Assembly: GCF_003054025.1 (NCBI RefSeq)
Contig: NZ_QBKG01000018.1
Location: 2,112-37,763 of the forward strand
Reading direction: 5' to 3'
DNA: 35,652 nucleotides
DNA from: Capnocytophaga leadbetteri
GTDB lineage: Bacteria; Bacteroidota; Bacteroidia; Flavobacteriales; Flavobacteriaceae
The stretch's first letter is position 1. Each line of letters starts with the position of its first letter. Shown piece after piece: positions 8,872-15,290 of the stretch. Position numbers and translations under genes: made by a program. The notes under the pieces were generated by a model that did no database searches, was not told where the DNA came from, and worked only from the letters and a program-made list of their open reading frames with translations.

Positions 8872-8894
8872 TTTACTAATTTACTAATTATAAT
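8872..8894. repeat. Octamer AATTTACT repeat in the higA to rhodanese gap
   Basis: Two units of AATTTACT are followed by AATTATAA and fill the short gap between two genes. The 8-base period matches the other AATT arrays in this window. Confidence 0.5.
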
Positions 8895-9524
8895 ATGAAA
8901 TATTCATTTACTTTATATGTATTTTTGCTTATGATTATATGTGCAAACGCCCAAACGCTTAGCGAGCGTATCAACGCTAAAAATGTAGTACTGGTAGATG
9001 TTCGTACTGCTGAAGAATTTGGAAATGGATCGGCTGAAGGGGCTATCAATATGCCTCTTGAGCAATTAGAACAGCAGTGGAGTGCCCTGAAAAACAAGGA
9101 GAACATAGTACTATTCTGTCGCTCAGGAAGACGTTCAGGCAAAGCAGAAGCAATACTAAAAAAACACGGCATCACGGCTGTTAATGGCGGTGGTGTAGCA
9201 CAAGTCATTGCACTACAAAAAGTGAATTTAGCTGATAAATTGGAGTTTCGCAACGATAAACAGACTACCTATTTTGTAAAAGACGGTAAAAGCGTACGCC
9301 AAGTAGCGGTTGCTTTGGGCGAAGGAGCGGTACTGAAAAAACATACTACTGATGTACCTGCTACCCTTATAATGGTAAAAGGAACAGTACGTTTTGTTAT
9401 CTACGGACAAGAAGTTGTACTCAAAGACCTTGATACCTACCAAATACCTGCTGACGTTGAACACGAAGTAATAGGTGTGGAGAAAGAAAATGTGTTTATC
9501 ATAACCAAACTATTGGCTGATTAG
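8895..9524 (+). CDS. Secreted rhodanese-cupin two-domain protein
   Basis: A 209-residue protein with a signal peptide (MKYSFTLYVFLLMIICANAQ) and so probably periplasmic. Residues about 23-108 are a rhodanese domain: VDVRTAEEF, then the active-site loop CRSGRRSG with the nucleophile Cys75, then NGGGVAQV. Residues about 120-207 form a cupin-like beta barrel with candidate metal ligands His150 and His180 (DVEHEV). Rhodanese domains transfer sulfur through a cysteine persulfide; small cupins bind metals or small ligands. The combination suggests a periplasmic sulfur-transfer or sulfur-sensing role, but no pathway is shown by the neighbours. It follows higA closely and is closed by a strong bidirectional terminator. 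Domain calls are firm; the function is not known. Confidence 0.8.
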   Translation: MKYSFTLYVFLLMIICANAQTLSERINAKNVVLVDVRTAEEFGNGSAEGAINMPLEQLEQQWSALKNKENIVLFCRSGRRSGKAEAILKKHGITAVNGGGVAQVIALQKVNLADKLEFRNDKQTTYFVKDGKSVRQVAVALGEGAVLKKHTTDVPATLIMVKGTVRFVIYGQEVVLKDLDTYQIPADVEHEVIGVEKENVFIITKLLAD

Positions 9525-9526
9525 TT

Positions 9527-9562
9527 GATTTACCAATTTGTCAATTTGCCAATTGACGATTT
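9527..9562. repeat. 8-bp-period AATT repeat downstream of the rhodanese-cupin gene
   Basis: Octamers TTACCAAT, TTGTCAAT, TTGCCAAT and TGACGATT lie between the stop codon and the terminator hairpin. Confidence 0.5.
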
Positions 9563-9569
9563 TGTAATA

Positions 9570-9610
9570 AAAAAAGATTGCCAAAGTTTAGAACTTTGGC
9601 AATCTTTTTT
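9570..9610. terminator. Bidirectional intrinsic terminator
   Basis: Arms 9570-9588 and 9592-9610 are perfectly complementary (core GATTGCCAAAGTT) around the loop TAG, with A and T tracts at the two ends. It serves the convergent rhodanese-cupin gene (plus) and panC (minus). Confidence 0.9.
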
Positions 9611-9616
9611 ATTAAC

Positions 9617-10462
9617 TTAATTCATTGAGATATTATCAATCAGCCTAACTCCTTCGGCGTGTACTACTATAAAACCACGATAGTCTTTGCCTTCTTCTTT
9701 TTGGGTGATGGGCTGAAGGGTATGCGCATCGGTAATAGTGAAATACTCTAACTGAAAATCGGGTTCGTTAGCAAATACTTGCGTTACCCAGTCCGTTACT
9801 TCTGCAGGGCTATGGGTAGCAAAACGCTCTTTGGCTTGCTGTAGGGTTCGATAGATGAAAGTAGCCCGCTGGCGCATAGCCTCAGAAAGTAGTGCATTGC
9901 GCGAACTTAGTGCCAAGCCCTCTGCATTGCGCACTATAGGACAAGGTACTACCGTAACTGGTAAGCCTGTTTGTGCTACCATTCGCTCGATAATAAGCAG
10001 CTGCTGGTAGTCCTTTTCGCCAAAATACGCTCTATCAGGAGTTACTATCTCAAATAGCTTCTTTACTATAGTCCCCACGCCGTCAAAATGCCCAGGACGT
10101 GAGGGGCCTTCCATCACTTTGTCGAGTGTTCCAAAATCGAAATGCTGTGCGGCTGCCTCATCACCATACACATCGGCTACTGAAGGGGCATAAATTAGTA
10201 TCTCGGGACTGAAATCATATAGCAATTGCGCATCGGCTTGCAAAGTGCGTGGATATTTTTCTAAGTCGGTGGGATTGTTGAACTGAGTGGGGTTTACGAA
10301 GATACTTACCACCACTATATCGTTCTCTTCTTTTGCTTTTTTCACTAGTGATAAATGCCCTGCGTGCAAGGCACCCATTGTGGGTACTAACCCTATGGTT
10401 TTCCCCTGATTCTTAAGACTTTGCAAGGCGTTATGAAGCGCCTTTTGTTCGTTGTAAATCAT
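9617..10462 (-). CDS. panC: Pantoate--beta-alanine ligase (pantothenate synthetase)
   Basis: It catalyses ATP-dependent condensation of pantoate with beta-alanine, the last step of vitamin B5 synthesis, supplying the coenzyme A route that continues with CoaBC at 15291. The 281 residues match family length. Visible motifs are the HIGH-like MGALHAGH (residues 29-36), VNPTQFN, and the nucleotide-binding FGEKDYQQ near residue 150. The gene stands alone: it has its own promoter and the bidirectional terminator just after its stop. It is divergent from the GT5-domain gene, with which it shares a symmetrical control region. No panD is visible in the window. Confidence 0.93.
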   Translation of the reverse strand: MIYNEQKALHNALQSLKNQGKTIGLVPTMGALHAGHLSLVKKAKEENDIVVVSIFVNPTQFNNPTDLEKYPRTLQADAQLLYDFSPEILIYAPSVADVYGDEAAAQHFDFGTLDKVMEGPSRPGHFDGVGTIVKKLFEIVTPDRAYFGEKDYQQLLIIERMVAQTGLPVTVVPCPIVRNAEGLALSSRNALLSEAMRQRATFIYRTLQQAKERFATHSPAEVTDWVTQVFANEPDFQLEYFTITDAHTLQPITQKEEGKDYRGFIVVHAEGVRLIDNISMN

Positions 10463-10484
10463 CGTTATAAATCTTTTTTGGGTG

Positions 10485-10492
10485 CAAACTTA
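10485..10492 (-). promoter_or_regulatory. panC -7 box
   Basis: The minus strand reads TAAGTTTG, a match to TAnnTTTG, followed by C. It lies 22 bases upstream of the panC ATG. The -33 region falls on the palindrome at 10502-10517 and has no exact TTTG. Confidence 0.6.
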
Positions 10493-10501
10493 TATATTTT
10501 T

Positions 10502-10517
10502 TATGGATATGTCCATA
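10502..10517. promoter_or_regulatory. Palindrome centred between divergent promoters (possible operator)
   Basis: Arms TATGGA and TCCATA are separated by TATG. The centre (10509.5) is within one base of the midpoint between the panC -7 box ending at 10492 and the forward -7 box starting at 10526. It covers the presumed -33 region of both promoters. A regulator binding here could affect both genes; this is an inference from position. Confidence 0.45.
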
Positions 10518-10525
10518 TTTTTTTG

Positions 10526-10533
10526 TACTTTTG
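10526..10533 (+). promoter_or_regulatory. -7 box of the GT5-domain gene
   Basis: TACTTTTG matches TAnnTTTG and lies about 40 bases before the ATG at 10574. It is the probable promoter for the run from the GT5-domain gene through fabG. Confidence 0.6.
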
Positions 10534-10573
10534 TGCTTTCTAAGCATTATATCAATTTTTCAATATCCTTTTT

Positions 10574-11389
10574 ATGAGAGATAAAAAAGTACTGTACGTA
10601 TCATCAGAGGTATTGCCTTATTCGCCTCATAGTGAGTTAGCTAATATGTCGTTTGAAGCACCGAGGATGGTAAATGCTAATGGCGGACAGATACGGATTT
10701 TTATGCCAAAATTTGGCAATATCAATGAGAGACGACACCAATTGCACGAAGTGATTCGACTTTCAGGTATCAATATTGTTATCAATGATATAGATGTGCC
10801 CCTCATTATCAAAGTAGCCTCTATTCCTAAAGAGCGTATTCAGGTGTATTTTATAGATAATGATGAGTATTTTCATCGCTCTGGCACGCTATTTGACGAA
10901 CAAAACAATATGTATCCTGATAATGACGAACGCTGTATTTTCTTTGCTAAAGGTATTGTAGAAACCGTAAAGAAACTCAATTGGCTACCCGACATTATCC
11001 ACATACACGGCTGGGTATCTACCCTTTTACCGCTATACTTGCGAAGCTATTACAAAGATGAGCCTATTTTCTCTGAAAGCAAAATTATCACCTCGGTAAC
11101 GGACGCTGATTTTGAAGGAACTATAAACACTGATCTTATTAACAAAGTAGCTTTTGACGGAATAAGCAAAAAGACAGTAGACCCGCTTAAAAATCCTACT
11201 TATCACAACCTTATGCGCATAGCAGTAAAATACTCTGACGGGGTGATAGTGGTAAGTGAAGAAGATAAAATGCCTGAAGACTTTCGCACCTATCTGAAAA
11301 ACCTCAGAAAGCCGGTACTCTATAACAGTGATAAAGAGACTTTTCAAGAATCTTATCACCAATTTTATGAAAAAATATTAAAGAAATAA
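10574..11389 (+). CDS. Glycogen/starch-synthase-like protein, GT5 N-terminal domain only
   Basis: A 271-residue protein resembling the N-terminal GT5 domain of glycogen synthase: the opening VLYVSSEVLPYS, then IRIFMPKFGNI, then DIIHIHGWVSTLLPLYL (the DVVHAHDW position). Full GlgA is about 470-500 residues with a second, C-terminal GT-B domain holding catalytic and ADP-glucose-binding residues; that half is absent. The GlgA motif KxGGL that normally follows the first strand is replaced here by sequence around SELANMS. Catalysis is therefore doubtful. Similar short proteins next to panC and a DUF4270 gene are, as I recall, common in Flavobacteriia, so this is unlikely to be a local truncation. 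The DUF4270 gene follows after 10 bases. Confidence 0.75.
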   Translation: MRDKKVLYVSSEVLPYSPHSELANMSFEAPRMVNANGGQIRIFMPKFGNINERRHQLHEVIRLSGINIVINDIDVPLIIKVASIPKERIQVYFIDNDEYFHRSGTLFDEQNNMYPDNDERCIFFAKGIVETVKKLNWLPDIIHIHGWVSTLLPLYLRSYYKDEPIFSESKIITSVTDADFEGTINTDLINKVAFDGISKKTVDPLKNPTYHNLMRIAVKYSDGVIVVSEEDKMPEDFRTYLKNLRKPVLYNSDKETFQESYHQFYEKILKK

Positions 11390-11399
11390 GCTATATAGA

Positions 11400-12908
11400 A
11401 TGAAGAACCCTCTTAAAATAGTATTTTTTGCCTCATTGCTCCCTCTTTTTACGGCTTGTTCGGACAATTCGTTTAACGAAATAGACGGAGCTTTATTGAA
11501 AGACCCTAATTTTTCTACATCAGTGCTCACGCCTACCTTTACAGTATCGCAAACTACAGCAGAGGCAGTGCAAACTAATGGACTAGGAGGCTACCTTTTA
11601 GGTCAGTACACCCAAGCTCCTTTTGGCACCCAATCGGCTACCATAGTAGCACAAGTAGGGCTTTCGTCTGTAAATCCTGTATTTGGGGAGCTATCGCAAG
11701 CCAATGAAAACAAAGATAACAAGCAAGAGAATGAAACGGTAACAGAGGCATATCTCTATATTCCATTCTTTAACCCTCTTAGCAGCTTGCAAAAGCCTAC
11801 CTACACCCAGAATGCTGAATACACTCTGGACTCTATCTACGGCAATAAAGCAGCGCAATTCAAAATAGATGTAAAAGAGCTTAACTATTACTTAAGCGAC
11901 ATAGGGACTAACCTTAACGCTAAAGAGTACTACAGCAACAACAGCGCTATAAATGCTCATATAGGAGCTTCTGTTGCTTCGGCTACTGGTGCTACCTATA
12001 CCATCGATAATAAAGCTATAGTGCGTTATCAGTTTGACAATCTTCAAACTACGGAGGACGAATCGAAGAAAGTAGAAGATATATTAGCTCCAGGGTTGCG
12101 CATTCCGTTGAGTACAAGCTTCTTTCAGAGCAAAATTATCAGTCAAGAAGGAGCTGCTGTGCTCTCTAATCTCAATGACTTTAAGCAATACTTCAAAGGG
12201 TTAGTTATCAGCGCTTCAGACTTCAGCAAAGACCTGATGATGATGCTCAATACCTCAGCGGCTAAAATAGAAATAGCCTACAGCTATACTAGTGATAGTA
12301 AGGTATTTAAGAAACGATTTGAGCTACCTATAAGTGGCATAACGATGAACCTTTTCAGCCAAAATGGCAGTGCAACGACCGATAGTAGCAAAATTTACCT
12401 CAGCGGTGCTTTAGGACACGGGGCTACCCTGAAAATAGCTGATGCTGATATTAATACTATCAAAAACCAAAAGCTAATGATAACCGATGCGAGCATACTA
12501 CTATACGTAGACCAATCGGTTACCTACCAAAAAGAACCTGAACGTTTGTACATATACAATGCCAATACAGGGGCACCATTAGCTGACTATGGCTACGACC
12601 CTACTGCTAACGCGCAAACAGCTGCTTACTCGCACTTAGTACACTTAGTACCTCTACACAAAGTGAACGGCAAAGGGGTATACTATCGCCTGCGCATCAC
12701 TAATCACTTATTGAACATAGTGAATGGCAATACTACTAATGTACCGCTCGGTATTGCTGTAATTTCAAACGTAAAAAACAGTACTGTAAAGAGTTACCTA
12801 ACAGGTAGTCAGAAAGGAAAAACTACTGAAAGTGCTGTGGTAACACCTTTAAGCACCGTAATAAAAGAGGTGAAAATAGAAGTAAACTATAGCAAGGTTC
12901 GCAATTAA
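11400..12908 (+). CDS. DUF4270 family lipoprotein
   Basis: A 502-residue lipoprotein. The signal peptide MKNPLKIVFFASLLPLFTAC ends in the lipobox FTAC, with Cys20 as the lipidated residue, so an outer-membrane or surface location is likely. The body is rich in beta-strand and Asn/Thr/Ser, with sequence features of DUF4270 (GGYLLGQYTQAPFGTQSA, TEAYLYIPF, DSIYGN, FKGLVISA). The biochemical role of this family is unknown to me. It sits 10 bases after the GT5-domain gene and 10 bases before the SUI1 gene, so all three are probably cotranscribed. No truncation or frameshift is seen. Confidence 0.8.
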   Translation: MKNPLKIVFFASLLPLFTACSDNSFNEIDGALLKDPNFSTSVLTPTFTVSQTTAEAVQTNGLGGYLLGQYTQAPFGTQSATIVAQVGLSSVNPVFGELSQANENKDNKQENETVTEAYLYIPFFNPLSSLQKPTYTQNAEYTLDSIYGNKAAQFKIDVKELNYYLSDIGTNLNAKEYYSNNSAINAHIGASVASATGATYTIDNKAIVRYQFDNLQTTEDESKKVEDILAPGLRIPLSTSFFQSKIISQEGAAVLSNLNDFKQYFKGLVISASDFSKDLMMMLNTSAAKIEIAYSYTSDSKVFKKRFELPISGITMNLFSQNGSATTDSSKIYLSGALGHGATLKIADADINTIKNQKLMITDASILLYVDQSVTYQKEPERLYIYNANTGAPLADYGYDPTANAQTAAYSHLVHLVPLHKVNGKGVYYRLRITNHLLNIVNGNTTNVPLGIAVISNVKNSTVKSYLTGSQKGKTTESAVVTPLSTVIKEVKIEVNYSKVRN

Positions 12909-12918
12909 GATTTTTGAA

Positions 12919-13242
12919 ATGGATTTAAGAAGTCAGCTGAAAATGCTTTTTCCTGACCATCAGGAGGAAGAAGTGCCTGAAGAAGTGCGCCCCAATGTGT
13001 GGATGCAAGACGAGCCTTTGCTATGTAAGTACGAAAAGCGCAATGGCAAACCAATAACGGTGATAGAAGGCTACAACGGTGCTGACAGCGATTTTAAGAT
13101 ACTCGCCAAAGAACTTAAAACCCAATTGGGCGTAGGAGGAGCGGTGAAAAATGATACTATACTTATACAAGGAGACTACCGCGATAAGATAATGGCTTTG
13201 CTGAAAGAAAAAGGATTTAAAGTGAAGCGAGTAGGAGGATAA
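12919..13242 (+). CDS. SUI1/eIF1-like translation initiation factor
   Basis: A 107-residue protein with a SUI1 domain in its C-terminal two thirds. The diagnostic segment is LGVGGAVKNDTILIQGD (around residues 72-90), followed by LLKEKGFKVKRVGG. The family is related to eukaryotic eIF1 and E. coli YciH, which affects start-codon selection in translation initiation; the acidic N-terminus (EEEVPEEV) is lineage-specific. It acts in the cytoplasm on the 30S subunit by family analogy. It lies 10 bases after the DUF4270 gene and 31 bases before fabG, within the same forward run. Confidence 0.85.
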   Translation: MDLRSQLKMLFPDHQEEEVPEEVRPNVWMQDEPLLCKYEKRNGKPITVIEGYNGADSDFKILAKELKTQLGVGGAVKNDTILIQGDYRDKIMALLKEKGFKVKRVGG

Positions 13243-13273
13243 AAACGATTAAGAATTTAGAATTTATACTTAT

Positions 13274-14020
13274 ATGAAATTATTAGAAGGAAAAACAGCT
13301 ATCATCACAGGTGCCAGCAGAGGTATCGGGCGTGGTATAGCTGAAGTATTTGCGGCACACGGAGCTAATATAGCTTTTTCATACAGTTCATCAGCTAAAG
13401 CTGCTAAGGAATTAGAAGAAAAACTAAGCGCACAAGGGGTAAAAGTAAAAGGTTATCAGAGTGATGCCTCTAACTTTGCTCAATCGCAAGAATTTGTTGA
13501 TGCTGTAGTAGCCGAATTTGGTGGGGTAGATATACTAGTAAACAATGCTGGTATCACTAAAGATAACCTACTGATGCGCATTAGCGAAGAGGACTTTGAC
13601 AAAGTGATAGAAGTAAACCTTAAATCGGTGTTTAATATGACTAAAGCTGTGCAACGCTTTATGCTTAAACAACGCAAAGGCTCAATTATCAATATGAGTA
13701 GCGTAGTAGGTGTAAAAGGAAATGCAGGACAAAGCAACTATGCTGCCTCTAAGGCTGGTATCATAGGCTTTACTAAGTCTATCGCTCTTGAATTAGGCTC
13801 GCGCAACATCCGCTGCAATGCTATAGCACCAGGGTTTATAGAAACTGAAATGACTGCTGTATTAGACGAGAAAGTGGTGCAAAGCTGGCGTGATAGTATC
13901 CCTCTAAAACGCGGTGGACAACCTGAAGATGTAGCTAATGCTTGTGTGTTTTTAGCCTCTGATATGTCGGCTTACATCACAGGTCAAGTGCTAAATGTAG
14001 ATGGAGGAATGCTCACATAA
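13274..14020 (+). CDS. fabG: 3-oxoacyl-[acyl-carrier-protein] reductase
   Basis: This NADPH-dependent reductase carries out the first reduction in each fatty-acid elongation cycle. It is a classical short-chain dehydrogenase of 248 residues: cofactor motif TGASRGIG (12-19), NNAG (90-93), catalytic Ser in MSSVVG (about 142), and the YAASK motif with Tyr156 and Lys160. The C-terminus DVANACVFLASDMSAYITGQ plus VLNVDGGM is typical of FabG. fabD lies 2.4 kb downstream in the same direction, supporting a fatty-acid role. Its last bases abut the -33 box of the bamD promoter. Paralogous SDRs with other substrates can look like this, but the FabG match is strong. Confidence 0.93.
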   Translation: MKLLEGKTAIITGASRGIGRGIAEVFAAHGANIAFSYSSSAKAAKELEEKLSAQGVKVKGYQSDASNFAQSQEFVDAVVAEFGGVDILVNNAGITKDNLLMRISEEDFDKVIEVNLKSVFNMTKAVQRFMLKQRKGSIINMSSVVGVKGNAGQSNYAASKAGIIGFTKSIALELGSRNIRCNAIAPGFIETEMTAVLDEKVVQSWRDSIPLKRGGQPEDVANACVFLASDMSAYITGQVLNVDGGMLT

Positions 14021-14021
14021 T

Positions 14022-14053
14022 TTTGGTTATCTCAAAAAAACTATTTACTTTTG
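14022..14053 (+). promoter_or_regulatory. bamD promoter (TTTG-N20-TACTTTTG), predicted leaderless
   Basis: The -33 box TTTG is at 14022-14025, immediately after the fabG stop; the spacer is 20 bases; the -7 box TACTTTTG is at 14046-14053. Only CCGA separates the box from the ATG at 14058. The start of transcription would coincide with, or nearly with, the start codon. Confidence 0.7.
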
Positions 14054-14057
14054 CCGA

Positions 14058-14864
14058 ATGTTAATAAGAAAATATATCATCATCGGGCTGTTGGGCTTTG
14101 GTCTTACCTCTTGTGGGGAATACCAAAAAGCCTTAAAATCAACCGATTCGAGTGTGAAATACGCAGAAGCTGAGAAGCAATACAAGGCTAAGAAATACCG
14201 AAAAGCTGTAAAACTTTTTGAGCAAATAGCCTCAGAATACTCTGGGAAACCCCAAGGAGAGCGTCTTTATTTTCTGCAGGGCGATGCTTACTATCAAATG
14301 AAGCAATATAGCTTGGCTACTTACCCTTTTGAGCGATTGCAGAAGATATACCCTCGCAGCGCTAAGGCTGTAGAAGCAGCTTTCTTAGAGGCTAAATCGC
14401 TATATATGCAAGTGCCTACCTATAGCGTAGATCAGACCTACACCTATCAAGCATTAGAAAAGTTGCAGTACTTTATGGATAGGTACAGCGATTCTGACTA
14501 TGCTAAAGAGGCTAATGAGTTGATTTTAAACCTACTGACTCAGCTACAGAAAAAAGAATTTGAAATAGCTAAGCAGTATGACCTTATCCGTGATTATCAG
14601 GCAGCTATGAAGTCATTAGACAACTTCTTGGCTAATAACCCAGGTAGTGTGTTTAGAGAAGAAGCACTCTACACACGGTTGCATTCAGCATACGAGTGGG
14701 CCATCAACAGTGTAGAAAGCAAGCAAAAAGAACGCTTAGATACTGCTAAAGAAGCCTATGATACGCTTCTTCGCGCTTTCCCAGAAACGAAATACAAAAA
14801 AGAAGCTGATAATATGCTGAAAAAAATCAATACATCATTGAAAAGTTTTACATCTCAAAAATAA
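14058..14864 (+). CDS. bamD: Outer membrane protein assembly factor BamD
   Basis: A lipoprotein of the Bam complex that helps insert beta-barrel proteins into the outer membrane. I chose ATG 14058 rather than an upstream in-frame ATG at 14001: from 14058 the protein (268 residues) begins MLIRKYIIIGLLGFGLTSCG, a clean lipoprotein signal with lipobox LTSC, and a consensus promoter lies directly upstream. The longer version would overlap fabG and bury the signal peptide. The mature part consists of TPR-like helical repeats (AEKQYKAKKYRKAVKLFEQI, then YYQMKQYSLATYPFERL, and YQAAMKSLDNFLANNP), as in BamD/YfiO. The omega-like gene follows after 9 bases. It would serve barrels such as the TonB-dependent receptor at 20318. 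Confidence 0.9.
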   Translation: MLIRKYIIIGLLGFGLTSCGEYQKALKSTDSSVKYAEAEKQYKAKKYRKAVKLFEQIASEYSGKPQGERLYFLQGDAYYQMKQYSLATYPFERLQKIYPRSAKAVEAAFLEAKSLYMQVPTYSVDQTYTYQALEKLQYFMDRYSDSDYAKEANELILNLLTQLQKKEFEIAKQYDLIRDYQAAMKSLDNFLANNPGSVFREEALYTRLHSAYEWAINSVESKQKERLDTAKEAYDTLLRAFPETKYKKEADNMLKKINTSLKSFTSQK

Positions 14865-14873
14865 TTATTCATT

Positions 14874-15188
14874 ATGGATTTTAAAAGAATAGACGCGCCA
14901 ACAACCACTGTAACGTATAACAAAGCAGCAATAGAAGCCCCTACTAACAATATTTATGAGGCTATTTCTATTATTGCTAAACGTGCTACCCAAATAAATG
15001 CCGAAATAAAAAAGGAATTGGTAGAGAAGTTGGAGGCTTTTGCTACTAATAATGACAATCTTGAAGAAATCTTTGAAAACAAAGAACAAATAGAAGTATC
15101 TCGCTTCTACGAACGCCTGCCTAAACCACAAGCTATAGCCGTAAAAGAATGGTTAGAAGGGAAAGTATATTTTCGTGAAACAGAATAA
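14874..15188 (+). CDS. rpoZ: RNA polymerase omega-like subunit (RpoZ family, Bacteroidota type)
   Basis: A 104-residue cytoplasmic protein. The segment NNIYEAISIIAKRATQINAE (about residues 25-44) matches the omega/Rpb6 core that folds around the C-terminus of beta-prime, and the remainder is a charged helical tail (KPQAIAVKEWLEGKVYF) found in Bacteroidota members. Position between bamD and coaBC matches, as I recall, a common Flavobacteriia arrangement. Omega promotes RNA polymerase assembly. The gene is 9 bases after bamD and is probably cotranscribed from the bamD promoter. Confidence 0.8.
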   Translation: MDFKRIDAPTTTVTYNKAAIEAPTNNIYEAISIIAKRATQINAEIKKELVEKLEAFATNNDNLEEIFENKEQIEVSRFYERLPKPQAIAVKEWLEGKVYFRETE

Positions 15189-15290
15189 TAAAAATACTTT
15201 TATATTATAGTTTGTTTAATATAGGGCTTTGGGCTGTGAGCTTTTGGGGCTTGCTGTTCGAAGCCTTTTTTACCTAAAACTTTTTAGCTG

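Noticed and set aside
14001-14057. Upstream ATG giving a 19-residue longer BamD.
   Set aside because: It overlaps fabG and the promoter and would bury the lipoprotein signal peptide that begins at 14058.
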